Positions 11,854 to 21,733 of a stretch of DNA of 30,447 bases are shown here, one piece after another; position 1 is the first letter of the stretch, and every line of letters starts with the position of its first letter. The translations under genes were made by a program, and so were the position numbers. Source of the stretch: Seison nebaliae (taxonomy: Eukaryota; Rotifera; Pararotatoria; Seisonacea; Seisonidae); the NCBI GenBank assembly GCA_023231475.1, contig JALJEE010002410.1, positions 1 through 30,447 on the forward strand. The letters are read 5' to 3'. The notes beneath the pieces were generated by a model. The model did not search any database. It saw nothing but the letters and a program-made list of their open reading frames with translations, and had not been told where the DNA came from.

Positions 11854-14530
11854 AAATGCAACTGCGAAAGAAGAACATTCTCCATTCACTACATCTATAA
11901 TGACGACGAGTGTTGCATCATTCGTACAATCAAATTCAACAACCGATAATGATTTTCAACCGACACCCGAAAAACGACGTCAAATTGACCCCTCTTTATC
12001 GATAACGTCTTCCGATGATCAGTTATCGAATAAACAATCAACAATTGTCATGGACGAAGTACGAAGGAGTCATTTGACATTTCTACAAACTGTCACTACT
12101 CTGGCTAATCAATGTAAGACAAATTCTTTATCACCGACCGATCTATACCAAAATGTACAACAACTTTTAACAGCAGTTCCACCATTGACAAGACTAATCT
12201 TTTTCCGTTCAGATCGTTTACAGGTTCGTTTCATCTTCTTCTTTTTGCCACTCTCCTCCTTTGTTTTTCATATTTCTTCGAGTGGATGTAGTGCGAAAAA
12301 AGTATTGAGATTTTTTGACGATGGCAAAGTGAATGTTTCCTTCGAAAAAAACTTTTTTCCACATTCCTCTTATAAGTGCGTATGTGGGAGTGTGTGCGCG
12401 CTTGTTACATCCCATCTTCCTTACGTTTTATCGTTTTTATTCTTCTTTCAGATTAAAGTAATTTTTAAAAATTTTTTAATTTAAAACGAAAAAAATTATA
12501 GATTATTCTTTTTTCTGCTTTATTTGAGAAAACCTCACTCCAGAAAACCTTATTTTTGGAAAATGAACGTATACGAAATTCATGGGTAGTCTTTTCATTT
12601 CAGCTTTGTTTAATAAATTTTTCAAACGATTTTTCTTTTCGTAAAGAAGAACGAAATCTTTTGGATTACGAAGTAAATGTTTGATAAGTCGTTGTATGGT
12701 GATGTAATTGAAAAATCGAAAAATTAGAATAAAAAATAAAAATTTAAATTTTCTTTCATTTTTATTCCCAGTCAGAACACATGATCTCCCCCCGAATAAA
12801 CTGAATTACTATGTCAAATAGAACTGGAGGAAGAGGTTGAGAATCAATAATTTGAACATAAAAAAAATCTTGCCGAAGTGTTTAGCGACTCCTAAGATGA
12901 ATGAGATGTTCATTCAAAACATTTGGAACAAGTAAATATTTCTTTGCTTAATTTCTCTATATACTTGCACCCGAAAAATATCGATCGCTCAGCTCATCGC
13001 CTTATGCCACTGAATTGTTCATCTTGATTCATAATTGACAATAAGTTCTTATGTGTATATTTGTTGGAGATTCATTCAATTCATCAAATTTTTTATCTTT
13101 CAAAAAATTCCTTCTTAATTTTGCTTCTATCTTATACTTTTCTTTCTTATTCTTTTCCTTTTATTTGCTTCATCAATTTCTTTTACCATCAATGAAAAAT
13201 ATTTGCGATAAATTTTCTTCTTTAGTTTGACGTCTGCATAGTGCTTGACTGGAGTTACATCTCATCTAGCTTCAGTTATTCAAACATCTTTTTTCTTTTT
13301 GGTGTTCTACTCATCTTTTGCTATGACGATGACGGATATGATAGAATTGTCATTTCCGTTCAAAATTTTCACTTGCATTTGAAACAATTTCTTTGTTTAC
13401 TAATTTCTCTCTTGTCGTTAAATCTTCTTGTGTAAGTGTCGTTTCGATGAGGATGAGGATATTCTTGACGACAATGACAACGACAACAAACCTTTTTTAA
13501 CTAACCTTCCTTAAAAATAATTTGAAAACTTTTAATATGTCTGCGCAATACTACCATTGAACAAAAAATAATGAGCACATATCCGCAAAATTCTCTCTTC
13601 TTTTAATGTTATGTAATCAACAAATTTTATGCGTTTGCTATCGAATGTTTTGAGTGAATAATTGTTTCTTAGAAATCTTCAACAACTGTCCCGGATTAAT
13701 ATTTATCTTCTTTTTGTTGGGAATTAATTTAGATTTGTTCCGATTTCCAAAGAGGTTCTTGTCATAATGGAGCTTCTTGCGCTTTCGCTCATCCTACGCC
13801 GAATAACCAAACGGAATCTGATGGAATTGTGGTTGTCTGCGTCGATTTCATCAAAGGTAAATGTAATCGAGAATCATGTCGATATTTCCATCCGACGGCT
13901 GCTCTTGTTAATTATTTGAAAAATAAGAAATATATTTGTATCCAATATGGACAGGCAACTAATGCTCCATTTAATGCACCACCATCAATAGGAAATGGTA
14001 CAAATATTTTTAATAATTCATCATCTGCTAATCTATTAACATCGAACACGAATTTATTGAATGGAATCCCACAGATCAATCCGATTAATACGAATTCATT
14101 GACTGGAACTGATTTGAATTATAATTATAATTTAAATACACAATTAACACAATTATTATTAACAAAAGATTTGATGCAACCTCCGGTTACCTTATCTGAC
14201 GTTTTCCGGCAACAACAATGTCAGCAACAACAAGAACAAAGTCAATTATTATTAAACTTATTACAAAGTTCTAGAATTTTTTTCTTTCGATGAAGTTTGA
14301 AAAATTTCTTAAACTTCTTCTTTTAGATAATACAAATTTATTTGATCTATCTCGTTTACTGGCGGGTCAGCAACAACAACAACCACAGCAACAGCATCCA
14401 CCACTTCTTCCATCTTCCCAATATAAACCATCTCGACCATCATTCATACAACAACAACAACAACAACAATTATCACATCATCAACAACCTCAACCGACGA
14501 TCGATATCAATTTGACAAATACTCTACTCC

Positions 14531-14562
<32 letters not shown>

Positions 14563-15330
14563 ATATTGAATCAATGTACGAATAATATAAGATCAGTCTC
14601 GTCTACTAATGATAAGTTGACTGGTAATCAAATAGAGATTAGTGGAAGTCCATCGATTAATCTAACATCATATTCTAATAGTCAATATCCGGTCAATAGT
14701 ATGTTTAATAAGATGGTGAATAAGAATAATAATAAGAGTAATAATATTAATCATCAAAACAAATCATCGAATGGAACGTACTCACTTGCCAACGACACAA
14801 ACAATTTGACGAGTTATTACGAGAATGATGAAAAGCAAAAACTTCTTTCATCAACCAATTCCCCAAATCATCACATCATTCCGGCGAAAGATAACAATTT
14901 AATGAAAATGGTTCAATCATCGAAACTTTATTCATCTGAAAATGATCATCACGAAACAATTGCTCATTTCTCATCTAAAACATCTCAGCCATTTTTGAAA
15001 CTGAATACTACATCAAATACTACGGCTAATACTAATAATCATTCGACGAACTTCTCAAATTCGCTCATATCGAACATTCCGATCACAAACACTGAATTAC
15101 TTATGAATTTGTTGAATGAACATAAGAACCTAAATAGTCAACTCACTCCACCATCAGGACAATTGTTCACTAATTCATCACCCATCTCTCTACCCTACAC
15201 ACCATCAGTCAACGACAATCTATTATCCATCCAACAGATTAATACATCTATTCCGGTGAGAAATCTCGATAATGATATTCTGTCAATACGTAAACGACAT
15301 ATAATCGAAACAAATGATTCTACACAGTAA
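11846..15330 (+). CDS. mbl: Muscleblind-like CCCH zinc-finger RNA-binding protein
   Basis: Exons are 11846-12223, 13733-14267 and 14327-15330, giving 638 aa; the introns are 1509 and 59 bp. The family binds YGCY RNA motifs and controls alternative splicing. The exon 1-2 join gives RSDRLQICSDFQRGSC, matching the start of the third finger of four-finger muscleblind proteins. Finger A is C128-X7-C136-X5-C142-X3-H146 (one residue shorter than the usual CX7CX6CX3H). Finger B is C162-X7-C170-X4-C175-X3-H179, in VCVDFIKGKCNRESCRYFHP. Residues 1-126 are Ser/Thr-rich and contain no finger. The C-terminal half is Asn/Ser/Gln-rich with CAA-coded polyQ runs. The start is preceded by an in-frame TAG at 11816, which could instead be a splice acceptor leading to upstream exons, so a first finger pair may be missed. 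A GTGAGA donor at 15256 could give another 3' end. Confidence 0.85.
12224..13732 (+). other. First muscleblind intron (1509 bp)
   Basis: The intron runs from GTTCGT at 12224 to ATTTAG at 13727-13732. I found no extra zinc-finger exon in it. Reading through the donor continues the frame to 12484, but that tail is low-complexity and Phe-rich, and it is better seen as intron. It is 25-30 times longer than most introns in the window. Confidence 0.7.
14530..14562 (+). repeat. (CAA)11 polyglutamine-coding repeat
   Basis: Eleven pure CAA codons in the last muscleblind exon, with smaller CAA/CAG tracts at 14366-14395 and 14450-14468. The tract is pure and therefore likely to vary in length between individuals. 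Confidence 0.9.
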
Positions 15331-15438
15331 GGAAAAATTATATTTTTTTTGAACATCTAAATTTATTTTATCTACCTATTTACTTCCGTTTTAAAATAAT
15401 TGCCCGGATTTTTATTATCAAATTTCCGCTATATCAAA

Positions 15439-15444
15439 ATAAAA
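15439..15444 (+). terminator. Candidate poly(A) signal of the muscleblind gene
   Basis: AATAAA, 109 bp after the stop codon on the sense strand. Confidence 0.45.
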
Positions 15445-15720
15445 ATGAATAATTATTCGAAATGGAAAAATCTGTCTCCTTCATAAATTTATACCGGATT
15501 CATTTATTCACATATTTTTATTTCATCTTCAAAAATACGTCTTCGAACTAATTCTGTCAAAGAAATGACTTAATTTCTCGATATCCAACGAATTAACGTC
15601 ATATCTCGTACAATAGACGTTTATGAAATATGTCATTATTATTCATTTGATCGACATATAAAACTTTTCTGTTTTTCTGATTAATATTAAACATATTTCT
15701 TAAAATTTATAATTTTAAAT

Positions 15721-16292
15721 CTAGGAGCGCCGCTCCTCTTGAGGAATCTTATAGAGGAACTCACCCTCTTTTTAATTTTCGGAGTGAAAACCACTCTAAT
15801 TTCGGAGCAACCTCACTCTGTGAAAAAGGCTTAATATTGCAATTCGGAGAGGAACTCACCCACAATCAATATTTTGGAGAGTAATTCACCCATTTTTTAC
15901 GGAAAATTTTTATTTTAAATTATTGCCATTTTTATGGCAAATGATTCCATATTAACACATCGTTATTCTCGATTAACATTATCAAGTTGAATTATCAATT
16001 TTTTACCTTCACCATTTGAGATTGAGGGTGAGAATGGAACGTAATTAGTGAATCCGTCTTTATCGTTTATAGAATCATAACATGACAATTCTCTTATGAA
16101 GTGAGTTCCTCTCCGAATTTCAACTAAAAAGGTGAATTTCCTCAGGGTGAGTTCCGCTCGGAAATAGAAAAAATAGAGTGATTTCTGCTAAAAATAGGGT
16201 GACTTATGCTCCGATATTAGAGTGAGTTCCACTCCGAAAATAGAGAAGAGGATGAACTGAAATGAGGGTGAGTTCGGTTCCGTAACCCTAAA
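15721..16292. mobile_element. Foldback / MITE-like element with inverted arms of a repeated motif
   Basis: The left arm (15721-15900) carries at least five plus-strand copies of a unit like CGGAG-GGAACTCACCC, at about 15752, 15781, 15803, 15844 and 15875. The right arm (16100-16292) carries about six copies in the opposite orientation, such as AGGGTGAGTTCCGCTCGGA at 16144, AGAGTGAGTTCCACTCCGA at 16220 and GAGGGTGAGTTCGGTTCCG at 16264. One pair is a perfect 19-nt inverted repeat: 15841-15859 against 16101-16119. A small hairpin AGGAGCGCCGCTCCT lies at 15723-15737. The spacer (15901-16095) is AT-rich and there is no coding frame. The ends look like CTAGG and CCCTAAATA within AT-rich flanks. I could not define a target duplication. 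A structural DNA element is likely; the superfamily is unknown. Confidence 0.7.
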
Positions 16293-16362
16293 TATAATTA
16301 TAAAATATATAAATAATTCAAAGACACTTCAGCAGATGGAGAAGAAAATCGCGAAGAAATTG

Positions 16363-16503
16363 TCATTTCTGCGAATCAGCAATTTCTCTACGAAATGCTA
16401 TAGAAAAAATAAATACTACGATATCGGCGACACTCATTCCTTCACCCAAATAGACGGCAATTTGGCCTTTTTCATAATCGTTCAATACATTTGATTTACC
16501 CAT
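16363..16503 (-). pseudogene. Tc1/mariner-type transposase N-terminal remnant
   Basis: This minus-strand frame of 46 aa begins MGKSNVLNDYEKGQIAVYLG and continues EGMSVADI. This matches the first DNA-binding helix-turn-helix of Tc1/Tc3-like transposases (the MGK...L-D-E-GQI....G.S...I pattern). After the second helix the similarity fades, and a TGA ends it at 16363. No DDE catalytic domain follows, because the foldback element starts 70 bp further on. It is therefore a short 5' relic, perhaps truncated when the neighbouring element inserted. The call rests on one motif. Confidence 0.6.
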
Positions 16504-16695
16504 ACCTCCGAAAGACTTTTATTAGCTGTATTTTTCAATTTATATGAAGATTACATCATGTGGACCTAAAATTTATCAATATTTTTTAAAGTTTTGACAA
16601 AAATAAATCAGGATTTTGGATTTCCTATGTAAGATAATAGTATTTGAAGTTTTGACGAAGAGTATATAAGAATGTTACTTAAATTGTTAATTACG

Positions 16696-16717
16696 ACTGT
16701 TGAGTCAACAGTGTTGA
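16696..16717. repeat. Overlapping odd palindromes
   Basis: ACTGTTGAGTCAACAGT at 16696-16712 is a perfect palindrome around one base. It overlaps TCAACAGTGTTGA at 16705-16717, which is also present at 4493-4505. Confidence 0.4.
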
Positions 16718-17081
16718 CTACCGACAATTTCTGATAAATATCTAAAGACTAAAGTAGCTTCCTTTTGTCCTAATACACAGATATATGGATACTCAATAAT
16801 TTATTACGGATCCATACTTTAATTTTGTAATTTTGTAATTATTATTCGATTAAACTATCTACTTCGTTTGATGATACTCTAAATATTTTTTGAAATTTTA
16901 TGTTCATGTTCCTGATTACCTGCGGAATGATATCCGATCAATTTTTATAAGAATTTTTAGAATCAACATCGATGATAATCATATATGACAATCAGAATAA
17001 AGCGATGATAAATTATGAATAATCAGAAGGTCAATTGATTAAGAATAATCATATATTAATTATCATATTTCCCATTTTTAG

Positions 17082-17162
17082 GTCTTAATGATCGATCACA
17101 AAACCAAACAAAATGTAGTTCGGCAAAGAATCCTGGAAAAAATAATTGTAGAACTCTCATAA
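17082..17162 (+). other. Possible alternative 3' exon of the muscleblind gene
   Basis: CCATTTTTAG ends at 17081 and is followed by a 26-codon open frame starting VLMIDHKTKQNV, then TAA. It is in phase 0 with the strong donor GTGAGA at 15256 in the last muscleblind exon. Splicing these would replace the last 25 residues. I know of no conserved match, so this is speculative. The rest of 16504-17884 shows no coding signal. Confidence 0.15.
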
Positions 17163-17884
17163 TGGTAGAAAAATTATGTGGGATATGAATAATAATGTTA
17201 ATAGTAATCTGCGATTGGTATTAAATAGTGTGCATAGCTGCATTAGGGCCGACCGTTTGTCTCAATTAATAAGCAAATGTATTTATCATATCATTTTAGG
17301 GAAATTCATGATCGTTCGATTATACTGTATAAATCTGCTCTATATTACTAGTTATCAACTCTATAATACCCATTAAAAAGTTTGATAATCATAAGTAAAA
17401 ATATGGCATATCAATTATCAAATCATTGTACATGATGACCTTTTATAACAACTCATTATCAAGGATATATCAGTTTACAAAATTCATCGAATATCATATT
17501 TGGGAAAACTTATTTCAGATAACACGTATTTCGGAGTTATCTACGTATTAATTCAATTATCCTGAAGGGATGCTTCTTTGGAAGAATAGTTGAAATTTTT
17601 AAATACTCCTTTCATCTTAATTTTTCTCCCTTTTTGAAAGAAAACTCCCGTTCAGAAGTGAGGAGCGGGCGTAGTAAGAGCTAAATTTTACAGAAAACAT
17701 AGTTTAAATTTGAAATTTTCTTGTCTAATGTACGAACGAACAATGATCGGAGGAATAATGATAATAAATAAAGATGATGATGATGAAACAAGGAAAAAAG
17801 TTTTAAATGGAGAAGAAATTTTGAGAAGAAATTTTGTGGAACGAAAGAAATCATAAATAATTTTTAAAAAATCTCTACACACAT

Positions 17885-20514
17885 TCAAACAAACGAATTA
17901 TCTAAATCATGTTTATCCATATCATCTCTCGTTCTATCGACATCCTTAAGTTGCTTCTTATTATCCGGTTTCACTCGTAATTTCCGCCGAGGTTTTAACG
18001 TGTCCAAAAATTTCTAAGAACATAATTATTTGAATGTGAATCAGATTAGAATTGGAATAGAACTTCTTTTAATGTATCTCCCTTAGCAGTGATGATTGAA
18101 TGAAGTGCCATAATTGGAATACAAATAACCGAAGAGACTGCAATACATCCACCCACAATATTCGCCCATAAAGGATAAGTATATCCTTTATATTGGAGTG
18201 GTTTGTAGCCATATAATCCGAATCCGATAACAAACTGTAAATATTTGGAGAAAATAGAGAAGAAACATCTCCATAGAACATCTAACCACTAAACATGGTA
18301 AAGCGGCGAATTTCCACGTAATAGTCCAGTAGATTCCCGGTTTGAAGCCCAACATTTCATTAATATCTTCTTTAAATTGATCGATACCTATTGAACGAAT
18401 TATAATTAAGAATTTAGCCGAGAAAAGATTGATTAGGAAAGAAACCGTAAATCCAGGAAATGGTTAACGCTTCAAATAGTACGGCAAACAATATTGAATA
18501 TACGACCGAATATTGATTGAATAATTCCACGAGATAAATGCCTCCCTACGATCAATTCGCATTAGAAATTTCAAAATATCTAAATCTCTACTAACATATG
18601 TACAACTGGGTAAACCTACTAACATATAAAATGAGAATAGTCCCCCAACAAACAACTCTCTGTGTTTTGCTAATATGGGAAATTCGTCACTGATTGCTGT
18701 TATAATTGCTTCACTCCCACCAAACTATATTTGCCCAAGAAATATTTAAGCGAAAATAAAAAATAGTTGAACTAACCGAACTATCCAATCCCAAAGTTAA
18801 CAACATTAAAAAGAACATTATTGACCAGAAAGTTGATCCCCACATAGTTGATATGGCTTCGGGGTACACAAAGAATACAAGTCCAGTACCTGATGGTAGA
18901 AAAACATCATTAGTCGAATGACGAAAATTTATGAGATGAACCTTCTTCCGCTACTTTATTTATCGGCTTCCCACTTACTCTAGCCATATAGCCGAGTATC
19001 ATGAAAATAGCAAAACCGGATAGAAAACTTGTAAAAAAGTTAATTAATGAGGTAATGAGAGCATCTCTGAATAACATGAATGAGTAGGAAGATTTCAGTT
19101 AGAATGCGAAATTGTAACTTATAAATGTTATTATGGAAATCATTGTAACTGGCGAAAGCTAAAAGAACGCCGAAACCAGGTCCAAGTGAGAAGAATACTT
19201 GGGAGGCAGCATCTACCCATACTTGGGCTTCGCGAAGCCTCTCCCATTTGGGAGATAAATAAAAGACGATTCCATCTTTTGCCCCTTCTAACGTCGCTCC
19301 ATTAATAATTAATATACAAAGTACGATGTAAGGGAAGAGGGCGGTGAACCAAACGACTTTCCCTGATGATTTGACACCTTTCCACATCGAAAAATAACAA
19401 ATTAGATAAACAGCCAATAAAGATAATGCATTCTGCCACTTGATTGGTCCCATATCATGTAAGCCATGTGCCTCGTCGATACGAAATAAGAATCGACTGA
19501 AAATTCATTATTTGGAGATTCAATGGGAAAAAATGAGGAACTGAAAATATTCTTCGGCCGGAGATCGTCGACCTGCAATTGGAGATGAAGAATTCCCATT
19601 CGAGTAGTTTGTATGAATGGTCATTTCTGTTAAATTAGTATATCTCGTTCCATTCTTATCACGAAGATGTTGAGCAATGTCGAAACATTCTTCGGTATTC
19701 CACCAATTATCTACAGAATTAGATTTCATATCATATAAAATGATTAAGATGATGAAATGAGATTAAGAGAGATATTGTTTAATAATCCTAACCGCAACTA
19801 CTCCAAGGTAAGTGGCGTGAGAATGATGCAAAAAAGTAATAGAGAGCCCAGCTAAGAATAACGTTGTAATAAAAATCAACATAGAATGCGATTAACACGA
19901 CTGCATACCCAACACCTGAGAAGTAGAAAATGATTTTAAAATGGTTCAATGATGAGAGAATGAGACCTTTGAATAAGGGACATATCTTTCTCCAACAAGC
20001 AATCGCACCCAATTTATTATATTGACCAAGAGCAAGTTCCATGTAGAACAATGGAATTCCTCCCATGAACAGTACGATACAATATGGAATGAGAAATACA
20101 CCTGGAAGGAACACATTTGATTGAGGGAAGAGAAATGGGACCAACCACCACCATTCTTATAACAGAGATAAGGAAATCTCCAGATATTGGCCAAATCGAC
20201 AGCGAAACCAATGATTGATAATAAGAAATCTAATTTTCCCGACCATGTCTCTCGAGGCACTTCCACTACATCCACCTCCTCATGGAATCTGACATTTTCA
20301 CGTTTTACCGAATTTCGCAATGACGTCGTCTCATCAGGATCTTCGAGTCGGTCGTCTAACGTGGAGGGTTGATTATCGTCATATAACTCGTCTGATGATG
20401 AAGAGACATTGAGTGAAAAGATGAAATTAAAAGAGTCAACCTTTCTTAAGATGACTCATGATTGGACAGGAAACGTTGTTAATCTTTAAATAATTCTACT
20501 TACCTACCATCCAT
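17885..20514 (-). CDS. DAT: Sodium- and chloride-dependent dopamine transporter (SLC6 family)
   Basis: There are 13 exons: 20514-20504, 20444-20146, 20101-19967, 19915-19793, 19710-19542, 19496-19119, 19066-18942, 18889-18777, 18724-18596, 18545-18446, 18387-18287, 18234-18064 and 18013-17885. The introns are 44-82 bp and the protein is 660 aa, normal for the family. It should return released dopamine to the neuron using Na+ and Cl-. TM1 reads [20 protein letters not shown]; Asp87 is the aspartate that marks monoamine transporters. TM3 reads [20 protein letters not shown], more like dopamine than serotonin carriers. TM6 reads [20 protein letters not shown] and TM8 [15 protein letters not shown]. 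Extracellular loop 2 has the Cys pair in [10 protein letters not shown] and four N-glycosylation sequons. The first exon codes for only MDG plus two bases; the donor GTAAGT and the phase fit well. An octopamine/noradrenaline-type role cannot be excluded from sequence. Confidence 0.92.
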
Positions 20515-21662
20515 ACTGGAAGAAGAAAACATTATTTGTAGTAGTAAGATTTGGATGAATAAAAGTTTGGTGTGCAGAAGGAGAGTAGAACGGCAGAATT
20601 ATGATAAGAGTAAAATGCAAACTAATGTTCAGTGTTATACCTTTAGTTCTTTCACTTTCATCGACAGTTGATTACACAACAAGAATAAACGGTAAAGCAA
20701 TATAATGACATATGAACAATAGTAACTTTTCTCCGGAGAAGAGGGGGAAGAAAACTTCTATTATTTTTTTCGGCATTCATCTAGAAAATTCTGCGCTTCT
20801 GAGAAACGATCGGAACAGAAAACGGAAATCTTTTTTTCGCTCTCATTCATCGAAGAATGGGGAGCGGGCCGTCATAAATTTTTATTTTAAATTCTATTTC
20901 CATTCATTCTCATTTCTAAACATTCCTGCCGACTGACGACGATTCCTTCTTCGAACGACAACGAAAGCGTGAGTGTTCGACTACTAAATTCATTATTCTT
21001 TCCCCCCTAAAACTTCATAACCTAATGTCTCTCACGTCCAATTCAGCCCTTCACCTCGATGCTTTCTGATCATTCTCCCTCACTCCCCACCTCCCATCAC
21101 ATTCAACTCTTTCTCTTATTTATATAGATGTACTTCGCCTCTCTCCTCTTCTTCTTGTCACCATCCAGTTACGTGCACAATGGAACTCTTTTTCTTCTTA
21201 TTAGCACGATTCCGGTAGGAACACAGTTTGGTGAACCATACACTCCTAAATGCAATGCTTACTCACTCACCTTAATACCTTAGTGACTTCAACATTTACT
21301 GCATTCAATACCGCCTATCCATCGCAACAAAATGCACTTACCATCATCTCACACCATGGCCAAACCAGTCGACATTATATCATTAACCCGAACACCGTAT
21401 GCACTCTTTGACACAATGAACAGTGCAATAATCTATCAGAACCTTATCAATTCTCCTCATTATTCTCCACTCATCAAAATAAGAATATTAAGTTCATCAA
21501 CCTCAAAAAATGAATTCGAAAACATTTGAGAGGAAATTATAGGTGAAATGTATAATTCCATCCAATTGTGTTTCGTTATCCCTTCCTCTCCACTCATCAA
21601 ACTATCATTTCTCTCTACGAACAATTGAAATTGTTTATAATTGAAAGAAAGTACAAGATTCC
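20515..21662. other. Intergenic region upstream of the transporter and downstream of the metalloproteinase
   Basis: AT-rich with pyrimidine-rich patches around 21050-21150. Open frames at 20712-20936 and 21332-21529 show no family signal and are probably chance. It should contain the dopamine transporter promoter. I see no clear TATA box or known element. Confidence 0.4.
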
Positions 21663-21668
21663 TTTATT
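21663..21668 (-). terminator. Candidate poly(A) signal of the metalloproteinase gene
   Basis: TTTATT on the plus strand reads AATAAA on the gene strand, about 66 bp after the proposed stop at 21734. Confidence 0.5.
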
Positions 21669-21733
21669 CATTCAAATAATTCCACTTCACATATTAAGGA
21701 CAAATTTAAATATATTTCAGTTGTAATTTACGA

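Noticed and set aside
12224-12484. Read-through extension of the first muscleblind exon
   Set aside because: It replaces the conserved RSDRLQ-ICSDFQRG join with Phe-rich low-complexity sequence; the donor at 12224 fits the family better.
13241-13435. Possible extra exon inside the long muscleblind intron
   Set aside because: Hydrophobic low-complexity frame with no muscleblind similarity.
15721-16292. CRISPR-like array
   Set aside because: The repeats are diverged and inverted with no regular spacers, and the genome is eukaryotic.
21332-21529. Plus-strand open frame between the transporter and metalloproteinase
   Set aside because: No recognisable motif, no neighbouring exon and composition typical of the intergenic DNA.
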